From: Sphingomonas sp. LM7 | GTDB lineage: Bacteria > Pseudomonadota > Alphaproteobacteria > Sphingomonadales > Sphingomonadaceae | Assembly: GCF_002002925.1 (NCBI RefSeq) | Contig: NZ_CP019511.1 | Location: 620,001 to 684,000 of the forward strand | Length of the DNA stretch: 64,000 bases | Reading direction: 5' to 3' | In this document: piece after piece, positions 1 to 9,171 of the stretch | Position numbering within the stretch: the first letter of the stretch is position 1 | Layout of the letters: the number at the start of each line of letters is the position of its first letter | Translations under genes and position numbers: made by a program | Notes under the pieces: model-generated | Database searches by the model: none | What the model was told of the DNA's origin: nothing | The model's input: the letters and a program-made list of their open reading frames with translations, nothing else

Positions 1-1472
1 CGCTCGCGGATCTGGGCGAGCGGGCGCGGGGCGGCAGCGACGATGCGCTCGAGGCCGACCAGGGCGAAGCTGCCGTCGGGAGCGATCGGCACGACCTGCG
101 GCTCGTCGCCGGCCTGTTCGAAGGTGAAGGCTGCGCGCATCACCGGGACGATCGCTGGATCAGGCTTAAAGTTGGGATCTTCGGGGTTGGCGCCGGCCGC
201 GGTGAGCGCGGGCGAGCGCTCGGCGGTCAGCTTGGCATCGGCAATCGCTTCGTCGAAGGTCTTGCCGTCGCCCACGCCGTCCTCGACCGACTGGCGGAGA
301 TCGCCGATCACCTGGGCGAGCTTGCGCGCGCCGATCTCGGTGGCGAGCTCGGGACGTGCCTGGTCGAGCGTCTTGGCAGCGACCTGCTCGACCTTCTCGA
401 CGACGAGGACGTGCCAGCCGAGCGGCGAGCGGACCGGGCCGGCGACGCTGCCCTGCGCAGCGGCAAAGGCCGCGTCGGCGACGGCGGGCGCCGTCTGGCG
501 GGCAAGCGCCGGCTTTTCGACGCCTTCGAAATTGGTGGGTTCGAGCCCGGCGGCCGTCGCGGCGGCCGCGAGCGTCTTGCCGCCCTTGACCTCACCGGCG
601 ACGCGATTGGCGGTCGCCTGGTCGAGCGCCACCAGCTGGCGGACATTGCGCTTTTCGGTCGCGGCGAAGCGATTGCCGGCCTTCTTGTAGGCGTCGGCGA
701 TCTCGGCCTCGGTAGGGGTGGTGCGCGCCTTGAGCGCATCTGGCTTGACGATCGCGTAGCGGACGATGCGGCGCTCGGGCACCATGTAGCGGGCGCGCTT
801 GCCGTTGTACCAGGCAGTCAGCGTCTTGTCGTCGGGGTCGGCGCCGGGGTCCATCGCGATCGTCGAGACGAGGCCGACAATGCCGGCGCGGCGCTCGAGC
901 AGCAGCGAGGCATAGGGCAGCAGCACGCCATCGGGGATCTGGTTGCCCAGCGTGGCGCGATTGAGCAGCCAGCTGCCGTAGCGGTCGTTGGTCATGCCCT
1001 CACGGAAAGCGACCGGCGAAATGCGGTTCTGCCCGAGAAGGTCCTCGAACTGCTTCTGGCTGAACTTGCCGTCGAGCCCATAGAACGAGGGGTTGCTGGC
1101 GATTTCGCCGTCGATCAGCTTCTTGCTGACCTGCATTCCCGATTCCTTGCCGAACGCGACGAGCGACGCGCTGTTGATCATCTCGTCGAGCGCGAGCTCC
1201 AGCCCGCCCTGGGCCAGGAACTGCTCCATCGTGACGTTCTGGCCCTCGCGCTGGAGGTTGCGCAGGAACAGGTCGATCCGCTCGCGCACTTCGCGATCGG
1301 TGATCTTGCGGTCGCCGACCTGCGCCACGACGCTGCCGCTGGGACCCCCCGTGCCGCTGCGGACGCCGGTGATATCACCTGCGGCGAATGCCAGCGCGAT
1401 CACCGCGAGGAACACGAACACCGCGATCAGGCCGAAGCGCGACTTGGTGAAGCGGCGGAAGGAATTGAGCAT
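1..1472 (-). CDS. PpiD/SurA-like peptidylprolyl isomerase, C-terminus cut by window edge
   Basis: Membrane-anchored periplasmic foldase, partial: about 490 codons are present and the reading frame runs off base 1. The N-terminus begins MLNSFRRFTKSRFGL followed by a single hydrophobic segment (about residues 15-32). This is the PpiD/SurA_N layout: short cytoplasmic tail, one TM anchor, then a SurA-like chaperone segment. Further in, a parvulin-type stretch is visible (residues near SPLGWHVLVVEKVEQ), typical of PPIC rotamase domains. PpiD-type proteins help outer-membrane proteins fold after Sec export. Family members are usually about 600-650 residues, so roughly a quarter is missing. The gene is divergent from tpiA, with 115 bases between. 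The frame has no stops across the whole segment. Confidence is high for the family and lower for PpiD versus another SurA_N protein. Confidence 0.87.
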   Translation of the reverse strand, partial: MLNSFRRFTKSRFGLIAVFVFLAVIALAFAAGDITGVRSGTGGPSGSVVAQVGDRKITDREVRERIDLFLRNLQREGQNVTMEQFLAQGGLELALDEMINSASLVAFGKESGMQVSKKLIDGEIASNPSFYGLDGKFSQKQFEDLLGQNRISPVAFREGMTNDRYGSWLLNRATLGNQIPDGVLLPYASLLLERRAGIVGLVSTIAMDPGADPDDKTLTAWYNGKRARYMVPERRIVRYAIVKPDALKARTTPTEAEIADAYKKAGNRFAATEKRNVRQLVALDQATANRVAGEVKGGKTLAAAATAAGLEPTNFEGVEKPALARQTAPAVADAAFAAAQGSVAGPVRSPLGWHVLVVEKVEQVAAKTLDQARPELATEIGARKLAQVIGDLRQSVEDGVGDGKTFDEAIADAKLTAERSPALTAAGANPEDPNFKPDPAIVPVMRAAFTFEQAGDEPQVVPIAPDGSFALVGLERIVAAAPRPLAQIRE

Positions 1473-1587
1473 GAAGGGCCGTTCGAAAGAGGAAGCTGGC
1501 GTGCTTTAGGGCCGCAATTGGCTGCCTTCAAGCTTGTGCAGCGCGCGCGGCTTGGTATCGCCTGCCACCAAATAGAAGGAGTATGAC

Positions 1588-2334
1588 ATGCGCCGCAAGC
1601 TGGTTGCCGGAAACTGGAAGATGCACGGGCTCAAGGCGCAGCTGGGCGAAGTCGAGGCGATTGCCGCGGCGGCCGCGGCGAACCCGGCAGTCGATGTCGC
1701 GCTGTGCGTGCCGTTCACGCTGATCGCGCCGGCCGTGGCAGTGGCGGGCACGCTGCCGATCGGCGCCCAGGACGTGCATGAAGGCGACAAGGGCGCCCAT
1801 ACCGGCTGCATCTCGGCGGCGATGCTGCGCGAGGCGGGCGCGACGCTGACGATCGTCGGCCATTCGGAGCGCCGCGCCGACCAGCACGAGACCAGCCATG
1901 ACGCCTGGGCCAAGGCGGCAGCGGCGCGGCGCGGCGGGCTTCAGGTGATCCTGTGCTGCGGCGAGACCGAAGCCGAGCGTGATGCCGGCCGCGCCGAGCG
2001 GATCGTCCAGTCGCAGATCGAGAAGTCGCTGCCCGACGGCGCCTCGCCCGACTGGCTGACGCTCGCCTATGAGCCGCGCTGGGCGATCGGCACCGGCAAG
2101 ACTCCGACGCTGGAGGACATTGCGGCGATCCATGCCATCGCCCGCGCCAAGCTGCGGATGATGGTGGGCGACGCTGCCGCCGGGATCCGCATCCTCTATG
2201 GCGGATCGGTGACCGGCGCGAATGCGGCGGAAATCCTGGCGGTGGACAATGTCGACGGCGCGCTGGTCGGCGGGGCGAGCCTGACCGCGGAGAAGTTCGT
2301 GCCGATCATTCGGGCTGCGGCGTCGCTTTCCTGA
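1588..2334 (+). CDS. tpiA: triosephosphate isomerase
   Basis: Interconverts dihydroxyacetone phosphate and glyceraldehyde 3-phosphate in cytoplasmic glycolysis/gluconeogenesis. The TIM barrel has all hallmark residues: N9 and K11 in GNWKMHG, catalytic His92 in GHSERR, catalytic Glu162 in YEPRWAIGTG, and the phosphate-binding LYGGSV near the C-terminus. The length of 248 residues is normal for the family. The start is supported by an AGGAG ribosome binding site seven bases upstream of ATG. It is divergent from the PpiD-like gene. Its 3' end overlaps the convergent MFS gene by 29 bases, so the last residues of both proteins share DNA. Confidence 0.97.
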   Translation: MRRKLVAGNWKMHGLKAQLGEVEAIAAAAAANPAVDVALCVPFTLIAPAVAVAGTLPIGAQDVHEGDKGAHTGCISAAMLREAGATLTIVGHSERRADQHETSHDAWAKAAAARRGGLQVILCCGETEAERDAGRAERIVQSQIEKSLPDGASPDWLTLAYEPRWAIGTGKTPTLEDIAAIHAIARAKLRMMVGDAAAGIRILYGGSVTGANAAEILAVDNVDGALVGGASLTAEKFVPIIRAAASLS

Positions 2335-3679
2335 TCGCGCCGAGCGTCAGCAATGCAGTAAGGCCCGACGCGGCGGCGAGGCCGGCGCCGACCAGCGCGC
2401 CGCCATGGAAGGCCGTGATCAGCTCGCGTCCGGCGCTGGCGATGATGGCGCCGGCGATCGCAGTGGCGATCAGCCCGCCGGTGCGCGCGACGGCGCTGTT
2501 GAAGCCCGAAGCGGTGCCGCTATGGGTGTCGTCGACCGAGGCGAGTACCGCAGTGGTGAGCGGCGCGGCGACGCTCGACATCCCGATCGCGATGACCAGG
2601 CAGCCGGGGAAGACCGAGGTCCAATAGGGCGCGCCGTCATCGACCAGCACGAGCAGCGCAAAGCCGATCGCGACGATGAATGCGCCGATGCTGAGCGGCC
2701 AGCGCGGGCCGACCCGCGCGGTAAGTTTTCCCATCACCCGCGAGGCCAGCCCCATGCCGAGCGGCATCGGCAGCAAGGCGAGCCCGGCCTGGAGCGCAGT
2801 ATAGCCTGCCGCCTCGATCAGGACGAAGGGGAGCAGCAGCAGCACCCCGCCCAGCGCGCCGTAGAGCAGGAAAGTGAGCAAGGTCAGCCCGGCAAAGGCG
2901 CGCGAGCCGAACATCGCGAAGGGCATCATCGCCCGCGCGCCGCGATGATGCTCGATCCACAGGAACAGGGCCGCGGCGATCAGCCCGGCGGCGAGGCCGA
3001 TCGCGACGGTCGCACCGAACGCGTGCTGGCTCGACCACAGGGTAAGTGCCCAGGTGATTGCGCCGAGCGCGACGGTGGCGGCGAGCGCGCCCGGCAAGTC
3101 GAGCGGCAATTCGCCCTCGGCGCTTTCCTCGACATAGCGCAGCGCGATGAAGATCGCCGCGGCCGCGACGGGCACGTTGACGTAGAAGATCGCGCGCCAG
3201 CCGATCGCGTCGACCAGCCAGCCGCCGAGCGGCGGGCCGACCGCGCCGGCGATCGCGCCGACGCCCGCCCAGGTGCCGATCGCCTTGCCGCGCGCCTCAC
3301 CGGTAAAGGCGTGGCCGAGCGTCGCCAGGCTGTTGGGCAGCAGGATCGCCGCACCGATGCCCTGCGCCGCCCGGGCTACGAGCAGCAGCGTCAGGTCTGC
3401 GGCGACCGCGCAGGCGATCGAGGCGAGCGTGAAGATCGCAATGCCGAGGACGAGCAGCTTGCGCCGGCCGAAATGGTCCCCCGCCGCGCCGCCGATCGGC
3501 AGCAGCGCCGAGAGCGGCAGCAGATAGGCGTTGATCGTCCATTGCAGCTCGGCCGGGGTCGCGTTCAGGTCCGCGCCGATCGCCGGCAGCGCGACATTGG
3601 TGACCGATCCGTCGATGAAGGCGAGGCTCGACGCGAGAATGCACGCGACGAGAGTGAGCCTGGGGTGCGCGGCCTGCAT
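2306..3679 (-). CDS. MFS drug-type exporter, DHA2 (EmrB/QacA) family
   Basis: Inner-membrane proton-driven exporter of 457 residues with about 14 hydrophobic segments, as expected for DHA2 members. N-terminal motif: SSLAFIDGSVTNVALPAIG, the classic TM1 signature with its Asp. The loop 2-3 motif GDHFGRRK and the antiporter motif C-like GVGAIAGAVGPPLGG are also visible. The substrate cannot be read from sequence; families include multidrug, siderophore and metabolite exporters. No regulator or adaptor (HlyD/EmrA) lies next to it, so it is probably a single-gene unit. It converges on tpiA with a 29-base coding overlap. Confidence 0.9.
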   Translation of the reverse strand: MQAAHPRLTLVACILASSLAFIDGSVTNVALPAIGADLNATPAELQWTINAYLLPLSALLPIGGAAGDHFGRRKLLVLGIAIFTLASIACAVAADLTLLLVARAAQGIGAAILLPNSLATLGHAFTGEARGKAIGTWAGVGAIAGAVGPPLGGWLVDAIGWRAIFYVNVPVAAAAIFIALRYVEESAEGELPLDLPGALAATVALGAITWALTLWSSQHAFGATVAIGLAAGLIAAALFLWIEHHRGARAMMPFAMFGSRAFAGLTLLTFLLYGALGGVLLLLPFVLIEAAGYTALQAGLALLPMPLGMGLASRVMGKLTARVGPRWPLSIGAFIVAIGFALLVLVDDGAPYWTSVFPGCLVIAIGMSSVAAPLTTAVLASVDDTHSGTASGFNSAVARTGGLIATAIAGAIIASAGRELITAFHGGALVGAGLAAASGLTALLTLGAIRKATPQPE

Positions 3680-3777
3680 GGGAGCTGCGGATAGCAGAGG
3701 CGCGGGGCGACGGGGAGGGGCTTGGAGCAGGCGGCATTGCCGCTTAGGCTGGTGAGGCCTCGATACGGAGCCGCGCG

Positions 3778-4815
3778 ATGATCGTCCGTCTGCTGGTCTT
3801 TCTCCTGACGCTGTCGCCCGCGCTTCCCGCCGCTGCGGGGACGATCGAGCACCACCGCATCGATTCCGCCAGCCTGCGCGGCAATCCGGCCGGATTGGCG
3901 AGTGTCCGCGGCGTCACCGTCTATCTGCCCGATGGCTATGCGGCGGGCACGCGGCGGCTGCCCGTGCTCTATTATCTGTCGGGCTTCTTCGAGGACGACC
4001 GCGCGCCCTACACCACCAATGGCGCGCAGGCGCTGTTCGACCGCGCCATCGCCGAGCGCGTGATCGGCGACGTCATCATCGTCACCGCCGACTTCACCAC
4101 CCCGGCCGGCGGAAGCTGGTACGTCAATTCGGCGGCGACCGGGAATTGGGACGACTTCATGGTGCGCGAGCTCGTCCCCTGGATCGATGGCCGCTACCGC
4201 ACGCTGGCGCGGCCGCAATCGCGCGGCGTCGCCGGCGACCGGATGGGCGGGCACGGCGCGATCCGCTTCGGCATGCGGCATCCGGAGATATTCGGCGCAG
4301 TCTATGCGCTTCACCCGATCGGCACCGGCCCCGGGCTGCAGACGATGTTCTCGCGGCCCGACTGGGCGTTGCTGGCGCGGGCCAAATCGATCGAGGATCT
4401 GCGTGGCGACGGGTTCTCGCTGATCTTCACGTCGATCTTCCAGGCGCACCTAGCGGATCCCGTCCCGCCGCTGCGTTTCGCGGCGCCGGCGAGCCTCACC
4501 GATGGCCGGCTAAGCATCGATGCGGCGCGCACCGAGCGGCTCAACGCCAGCTTCTTCCTCGAGCGCCAGGTCCCGCTCTACGCCGACAATCTCAAGCGGC
4601 TCCGCGGCTTGATGTTCGATTGGGCGCGCGGCGACCCGAATGCCGATCACATCGTTTCCAACCAGGCATTCACCCGTGTGCTCGATGCGTTCGGCGTGCC
4701 CTATGAGGCCGAGGAATATCGCGGCGGCTGGGGCGATCGGCGTTGGGGGAATGGCGGGCGGATCTATACCGAGATGCTGCCGTTTTTCGCGAGGACGCTC
4801 GTTTTCGAACGCTAA
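3778..4815 (+). CDS. exported esterase-D-fold protein lacking the catalytic serine (probable pseudo-hydrolase)
   Basis: 345 residues with a Sec signal peptide (hydrophobic residues 3-20, cleavage near PAAAG). The fold is that of the putative esterase / S-formylglutathione hydrolase-like family: an oxyanion-side stretch LPVLYYLSGFFEDD, a nucleophile-elbow region, and an acid-loop region around FDWARGDPNADH. In active relatives the elbow reads G-x-S-x-G-G. Here the codons at 4234-4251 give G-D-R-M-G-G, so Arg sits where the nucleophile Ser should be. The region that normally carries the catalytic His near the C-terminus reads RGGWGDRRWGN, also without His. I infer a non-catalytic binding protein or an enzyme with altered chemistry. 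It sits alone between an MFS gene (divergent) and a c-di-GMP gene. The ATG is preceded by CGGAG. Confidence 0.8.
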   Translation: MIVRLLVFLLTLSPALPAAAGTIEHHRIDSASLRGNPAGLASVRGVTVYLPDGYAAGTRRLPVLYYLSGFFEDDRAPYTTNGAQALFDRAIAERVIGDVIIVTADFTTPAGGSWYVNSAATGNWDDFMVRELVPWIDGRYRTLARPQSRGVAGDRMGGHGAIRFGMRHPEIFGAVYALHPIGTGPGLQTMFSRPDWALLARAKSIEDLRGDGFSLIFTSIFQAHLADPVPPLRFAAPASLTDGRLSIDAARTERLNASFFLERQVPLYADNLKRLRGLMFDWARGDPNADHIVSNQAFTRVLDAFGVPYEAEEYRGGWGDRRWGNGGRIYTEMLPFFARTLVFER

Positions 4816-4871
4816 CGCTCTAAAATCACAGGCGATTTTGGCGCGCCACCCGCTGGGCAGGCGTGGCCTGC

Positions 4872-4877
4872 TATAAT
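4872..4877 (+). promoter_or_regulatory. perfect TATAAT -10 element, possible leaderless promoter for the GGDEF/EAL gene
   Basis: TATAAT matches the sigma-70 -10 consensus exactly and ends five bases before the ATG at 4883. Transcription starting at the usual six to seven bases beyond the -10 would begin at or next to the A of the start codon, giving a leaderless mRNA. No convincing -35 hexamer is seen 17 bases upstream (around 4849-4854), and there is no Shine-Dalgarno sequence before the ATG, which fits a leaderless start. It could be chance in a short AT-rich patch. Confidence 0.4.
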
Positions 4878-4882
4878 TGACT

Positions 4883-6811
4883 ATGCATCGACGAGCGCTT
4901 CCTGCCGTTTCGATCGAGACCGATCAGAGTCGCGCGATTCTGGTCGCGCAGTTCCATGCGCTGCGGAATCAGGTGCCGCTGATGTACGCGATGATGTTCG
5001 TCGATGCGGCGTTCCTGAGTTTCGCCTCGCACGGCACCGTGAGCCTGTGGTGGAGCCTTGGCATGCCCGCCGCGCTGGCAGTGCTCTCCGCCGGGCGCGC
5101 GTTGTTCTGGCTGCGGCGCCGCACGATCACGCCCGAGCACGACCGGATCCCGCGCTACCTGCTGGGCACCACCATCGTCGCCGCAGTGCTGAGCCTGGGC
5201 TTTGGCGGCTGGGGGCTGTTCCTCTACGCCGAGGCGGATCTGATGCGCCGCGCGTGCATCGCGCTCTATATCTTCATCGGCGCGATCAGCTGCTGCTACT
5301 GCCTCCAGGCGCTGCCGCGGGCGGGACATGCGGTGCTGGTGTTCGGTGCGTTGCCCGTCACCTTGTGCCTGATCTTTTCCGACGACTGGTTCCTGCGCGG
5401 GCTGGGCTTCAACATCGTCATCGTCGCCACGGTGGTGCTGCGGATGCTGCGGAACAGCCATGCCGGATTCGTCGAAGTGTTGTTGTCGCGTTCCGACATG
5501 GCGACCGAGAAGCGCCGTGCGCAGGGGGCGGAGCAGCGCGCGCACCAGCTAGCCTATCACGATCCGCTGACCGGACTGCCCAACCGCCGCGCGCTTGCCG
5601 AGGCGCTGGAGACGCATATGGCGCGGGCGGGCGACGGCGAGCGCCACGGGTTGCTCATCATCGATCTCGATCGCTTCAAGTCGATCAACGACGTGCATGG
5701 TCATCATGCCGGCGACCAGTTGCTGCGCGACGTCGCGGCGCGGCTCAGCGCCATCGTCGCCGAGCAGGGCGTTAGCTATCGCCTGGGCGGCGACGAGTTC
5801 GCCGTGGTCGTCGATGCCGACGGGGAAGGCGCGCGGCGGATCGCCAATGCGATCGTCCATGCGATGCGCAAGCCCTTTGCCGGCCCCGACCTGGTCCACC
5901 ACATCGGCGCGAGCGTCGGCATATCGCTGTATCCCGAAGATGCGCTGGATCGCGAGACGCTGATGCGCCGCGCCGACATCGCCCTCTACAAGGCCAAGCA
6001 GTCCGGACGCGGGCAGCTGTGCGCGTTCGAGCCGATGCTCGATGCGGAAATCCGGCGTCGCGCCGAGATCGAGCGTGAGTTGCGCGAGGCGATGGCGAAC
6101 GATGCCTTTGCCCCGCATTACCAGCCGATCGTCGATCTCAAGACCGGCGTCGTCGTCGGCTATGAGCTGCTCGCACGCTGGCAGCGGCCGTGCGGCGAGG
6201 AGATCGGACCCGACCTGTTCATCCCGATCGCCGAAGAATGCGGGTTGATCAACGAGCTGATGATCCGGCTGCTGCGCCGCGCTTGTCGCGAGACGCGCGA
6301 CTGGGGCGTGGGGATTGCGATCAACGTCTCGCCGACGCAGCTCAAGGATCCGTGGTTCAGCCAGAAGGTGCTGGCAGTGCTGACTCGCGAACGCTTTCCG
6401 GCGCCGCGGCTGACGATCGAGATCACCGAGAACGCGCTGATCGCCGACGCGGACAGCGCGCAGCAGACCATCGCCTCGCTCAAGAACCAGGGCATCCAGC
6501 TGGCGCTCGACGATTTCGGCACCGGCTATTCGTCGCTCAAGCATCTCCAGATGCTGCCGTTCGACAGGCTCAAGATCGACCGCTCGTTCGTCACGGCGAT
6601 GGAGCGCGACCCGAGCGCGCTACGGCTGGTCCATGCGATCATCACCCTGGCCGGCACGCTCGGCCTGCCAGTGGTGGCGGAAGGCATCGAATCCGCCTCC
6701 ACCGCGCAGACCCTCGTCGGGCTGGGCTGCGCGATGGGGCAGGGCTTTTATTACGGCTACCCGATGTCGATGGAAGATGCCGAGGCTGCGGCGCGGGCTC
6801 AGCTCGCGTAG
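4883..6811 (+). CDS. membrane-bound diguanylate cyclase/phosphodiesterase (GGDEF-EAL)
   Basis: 642 residues if started at the ATG; a TTG two codons upstream is in frame but less likely. The N-terminal third has about six hydrophobic segments (residues 32-190) forming a MASE-like sensor, followed by a linker and a GGDEF domain with the intact motif GGDEF at residues 302-306. No RxxD inhibitory site is seen just upstream of it. The EAL domain starts near residue 405. Its signature is E-L-L (428-430) instead of E-A-L, with the catalytic Glu kept, and the downstream ITEN, LALDDFGTGYSS (with DD near residue 543) and VVAEGIE motifs are present. It should therefore make and/or degrade cyclic di-GMP at the inner membrane. 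The stop overlaps the convergent M17 aminopeptidase gene by 13 bases. Confidence 0.93.
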   Translation: MHRRALPAVSIETDQSRAILVAQFHALRNQVPLMYAMMFVDAAFLSFASHGTVSLWWSLGMPAALAVLSAGRALFWLRRRTITPEHDRIPRYLLGTTIVAAVLSLGFGGWGLFLYAEADLMRRACIALYIFIGAISCCYCLQALPRAGHAVLVFGALPVTLCLIFSDDWFLRGLGFNIVIVATVVLRMLRNSHAGFVEVLLSRSDMATEKRRAQGAEQRAHQLAYHDPLTGLPNRRALAEALETHMARAGDGERHGLLIIDLDRFKSINDVHGHHAGDQLLRDVAARLSAIVAEQGVSYRLGGDEFAVVVDADGEGARRIANAIVHAMRKPFAGPDLVHHIGASVGISLYPEDALDRETLMRRADIALYKAKQSGRGQLCAFEPMLDAEIRRRAEIERELREAMANDAFAPHYQPIVDLKTGVVVGYELLARWQRPCGEEIGPDLFIPIAEECGLINELMIRLLRRACRETRDWGVGIAINVSPTQLKDPWFSQKVLAVLTRERFPAPRLTIEITENALIADADSAQQTIASLKNQGIQLALDDFGTGYSSLKHLQMLPFDRLKIDRSFVTAMERDPSALRLVHAIITLAGTLGLPVVAEGIESASTAQTLVGLGCAMGQGFYYGYPMSMEDAEAAARAQLA

Positions 6812-8193
6812 CGGTCCTTCAGCACCTTCCAGGTGGCGCGCAGGCTGACCGCCTCAGCGCCCTTGGGACGGCCGGGCTTGGGCGAGCCGTTCCAACAAAA
6901 GATGTCGAAATGCGCCCATTGCGCCTTGTCCGGGGCGAATTCCTTGAGGAACAACGCCGCGGTGATCGCGCCGCCGAACGGACCCTCGGCGGCGTTGACC
7001 AGATCGGCGACGTCGGACTTGAGCGCTTCCTTGTACGGATCGTAGAGCGGCATCCGCCACATCGGATCGGACTCGGTCTCGGCCGCGGCGAGCAGCTCGG
7101 AGGCGAGCGTGTCGTCATTGGCGAACAGCGCCTGGAGGTCGGCACCCAGCGCGACGCGGGCGGCGCCGGTGAGCGTCGCGAAGTCGAACACGAGCTCGGG
7201 GTTGCTCTCGGCCGCCTTGGTGAGTGCGTCACCGAGGATCAGACGGCCCTCGGCGTCGGTATTACTGTTCTCGACCGACAGGCCCTTGCGCGAGATCATC
7301 ACGTCGCCGGGGCGCGTCGCCTCGCCATTGATCGAGTTCTCGACTGCGGGGACGAGCATGTGGAGGCGCACCGGCAGGCGATTCTGCATGACGAGCTCGG
7401 CGAGGGCGAGGGCGTGCGCGGCGCCGCCCATGTCCTTCTTCATCAGCCGCATGCCCGCGGCGGGCTTGATATCGAGACCACCGGTATCGAAGCATACGCC
7501 CTTGCCGATGATCGCGATGCGCGGATGCTCGGGATTGCCCCATTCGAGTTCGATCAGCCGCGGCTCGCGGCCTTCGCCGGCAGCCTTGCCGACAGCCCAG
7601 AGCATGCCATAGCCCTTCTCGACTTCCTTGCCCTTGGCAACGGTGAGCGTCGCGCCATAGTCCTTGGCGAGATCGGCGGCGGCGGCTTCGAGATCGGCCG
7701 GCCCCATGTCGTTGGCGCCGGTATTGATCCGGTCGCGCAGCTTGAAGGTGACGTTGGCGAGGCGCAGTGCCTCTTCCATCTTGGCGGGGTCGCCGGTGAG
7801 CAGGACGCGCGGGCCCTGGGCCTTGTCGTCCTTCTTCTTGTAGCGATCGAACTTGTATTGCGCAGTGAGCCAGCCGAGCAGCGCCTTGCCGGGCTCGTGG
7901 CCTTCGACGCGATAGCTGCCCTCGGGCAGCGTCTCAGCCAGCTTGGCGAGGCACCAGGGGGTGAGCCGCTCGACATTGGCGACGACGGTCACCACCGACC
8001 AGTCCTCGGGCCCGTCGCCAGGAAGGATCGCGCTCGAATAGCCGGTGGGCGCGAGCTTCTGCGCCTGCGCGGCGGTGCGGTGGCGCGGCGGCTGCGCGTT
8101 TAGCCAGGCGTCGAAGCCCTTGGCGTCGATCAGGTGGATGGTGCGCGCGGGCTGACCGCGATCGGGCTGAATGAGCGTGGAGAGGTCAGGCAT
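6799..8193 (-). CDS. M17 family leucyl aminopeptidase
   Basis: Cytoplasmic di-metal aminopeptidase, 464 residues. The catalytic C-terminal domain carries GKGVCFDTGGLDIK (metal ligands K231 and D236), MKKDMGGAAH (D254) and the family signature NTDAEGRL (311-318), so all expected metal ligands appear present. The N-terminal domain is shorter and more divergent than in PepA, as in the many alphaproteobacterial M17 paralogues about 460 residues long. A role in peptide turnover is likely; the specificity (Leu versus others) is not readable. It converges on the GGDEF/EAL gene. The translation start MPDLSTL is the only well-placed one. Confidence 0.93.
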   Translation of the reverse strand: MPDLSTLIQPDRGQPARTIHLIDAKGFDAWLNAQPPRHRTAAQAQKLAPTGYSSAILPGDGPEDWSVVTVVANVERLTPWCLAKLAETLPEGSYRVEGHEPGKALLGWLTAQYKFDRYKKKDDKAQGPRVLLTGDPAKMEEALRLANVTFKLRDRINTGANDMGPADLEAAAADLAKDYGATLTVAKGKEVEKGYGMLWAVGKAAGEGREPRLIELEWGNPEHPRIAIIGKGVCFDTGGLDIKPAAGMRLMKKDMGGAAHALALAELVMQNRLPVRLHMLVPAVENSINGEATRPGDVMISRKGLSVENSNTDAEGRLILGDALTKAAESNPELVFDFATLTGAARVALGADLQALFANDDTLASELLAAAETESDPMWRMPLYDPYKEALKSDVADLVNAAEGPFGGAITAALFLKEFAPDKAQWAHFDIFCWNGSPKPGRPKGAEAVSLRATWKVLKDRYAS

Positions 8194-8255
8194 TGCAACG
8201 ATCTAGGGTCGCGAAGCCGCTGCGCCTAGCCCCTGCAGGTCAGTGAATTGCCGCT

Positions 8256-9170
8256 TCATCGCTTGCGGCGGACCTTGGGCGCGCACATCGCCAGCGCGCG
8301 ATCGATGATGTGGACGAGCCGGCGGCGGCCCTCGGCAAGGCCTTCGGCGCCGTCGCCCCGGTCGAGCGTCTCGAAATTGAGATAGTCGAGATCGTGGAGC
8401 ACGGCATAGTTGGAGAGCGAACCGTCGCTGGCGACGACGCGTTCTTGGACGACGTTGAAATCGGCGGCGACCATCGCGTCGCGGCAGAATGCGGTGCTCG
8501 GGCTTCGCTTTGTCCGGTAGGTGGCGAAGGCGACGGTGTCGTCGTCATCCCATGGCCAGGCCCGGGCGCGCGACGGGCTGGGGATCAGCACCTCGTCGCA
8601 ATAGCGGATCGAGATCACGCCGCTGCCGGAAGGGTCGGACTGGTTGCAGCGCGATTCGCCGGTGTCGAAGCCGCGGGCGTTGGTGTGGAGCGCGATGATC
8701 GGCATGCCCGGCGACAGGTCGGCGAGAATGCGGCGGGCATAGCCGGGCAGGGCAGTGTCGAAATTGCGGTTGGGATCGACGGGCCGGCCATAGTCGATCG
8801 CACGGTTCATGCGGGCGCCGTCCTCGGCGATGCCGGCATCGACGGCGATCAGCGTGCCGCCATAGCTGCGGACCGCCGCCAGCCCGGCTTCGAACCCGGC
8901 ATTCTCATTGTCGTGCGGCACGAACCACAACGGGCCGCGCGGATGGCGGGTATTGGCGATGCGCCACAGCCGCCACGCCGCGCGCTCCTCGCGGAATTCG
9001 ATGCGAGTGACGGAAAGGCCCTTCCACTCGGCGGGATCGCGGTGGCGGGCGAAATCATCGTCCTGCACGCTGAGCGGATCGACTCTGCTCACGCGCGCAT
9101 TCGGGTCTCCGGCGCTGGCACCCGCGAGGAACAGCCATGCCAGGCCGGAAAGGAGCGCCGGGCGCAGCAT
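8256..9170 (-). CDS. exported putative M14-like metallopeptidase/amidohydrolase, divergent
   Basis: 304 residues from the ATG at 9170, which gives a clean signal peptide (MLRPALLSGLAWLFLAGASAG); a longer upstream extension has no signal and would overlap the neighbour. I do not recognise it by name. Spaced motifs resemble the M14 carboxypeptidase/succinylglutamate-desuccinylase fold: PHDNE gives the HxxE zinc pair, DPNRNFD gives the substrate-binding Asn-Arg, ALHTN could supply the third ligand, and a late FETLDRG could supply the catalytic Glu. The function is therefore inferred as zinc-dependent hydrolysis in the periplasm. It starts one base after the stop of the beta-lactamase-fold gene, so the two form a translationally close pair, perhaps acting on the same cell-envelope or peptide substrate. 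Confidence 0.7.
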   Translation of the reverse strand: MLRPALLSGLAWLFLAGASAGDPNARVSRVDPLSVQDDDFARHRDPAEWKGLSVTRIEFREERAAWRLWRIANTRHPRGPLWFVPHDNENAGFEAGLAAVRSYGGTLIAVDAGIAEDGARMNRAIDYGRPVDPNRNFDTALPGYARRILADLSPGMPIIALHTNARGFDTGESRCNQSDPSGSGVISIRYCDEVLIPSPSRARAWPWDDDDTVAFATYRTKRSPSTAFCRDAMVAADFNVVQERVVASDGSLSNYAVLHDLDYLNFETLDRGDGAEGLAEGRRRLVHIIDRALAMCAPKVRRKR

Positions 9171-9171
9171 C

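Noticed and set aside
411..1586. 391-codon plus-strand frame opposite the PpiD-like gene
   Set aside because: Antisense to a membrane-anchored SurA_N/PPIC protein; composition typical of a shadow.
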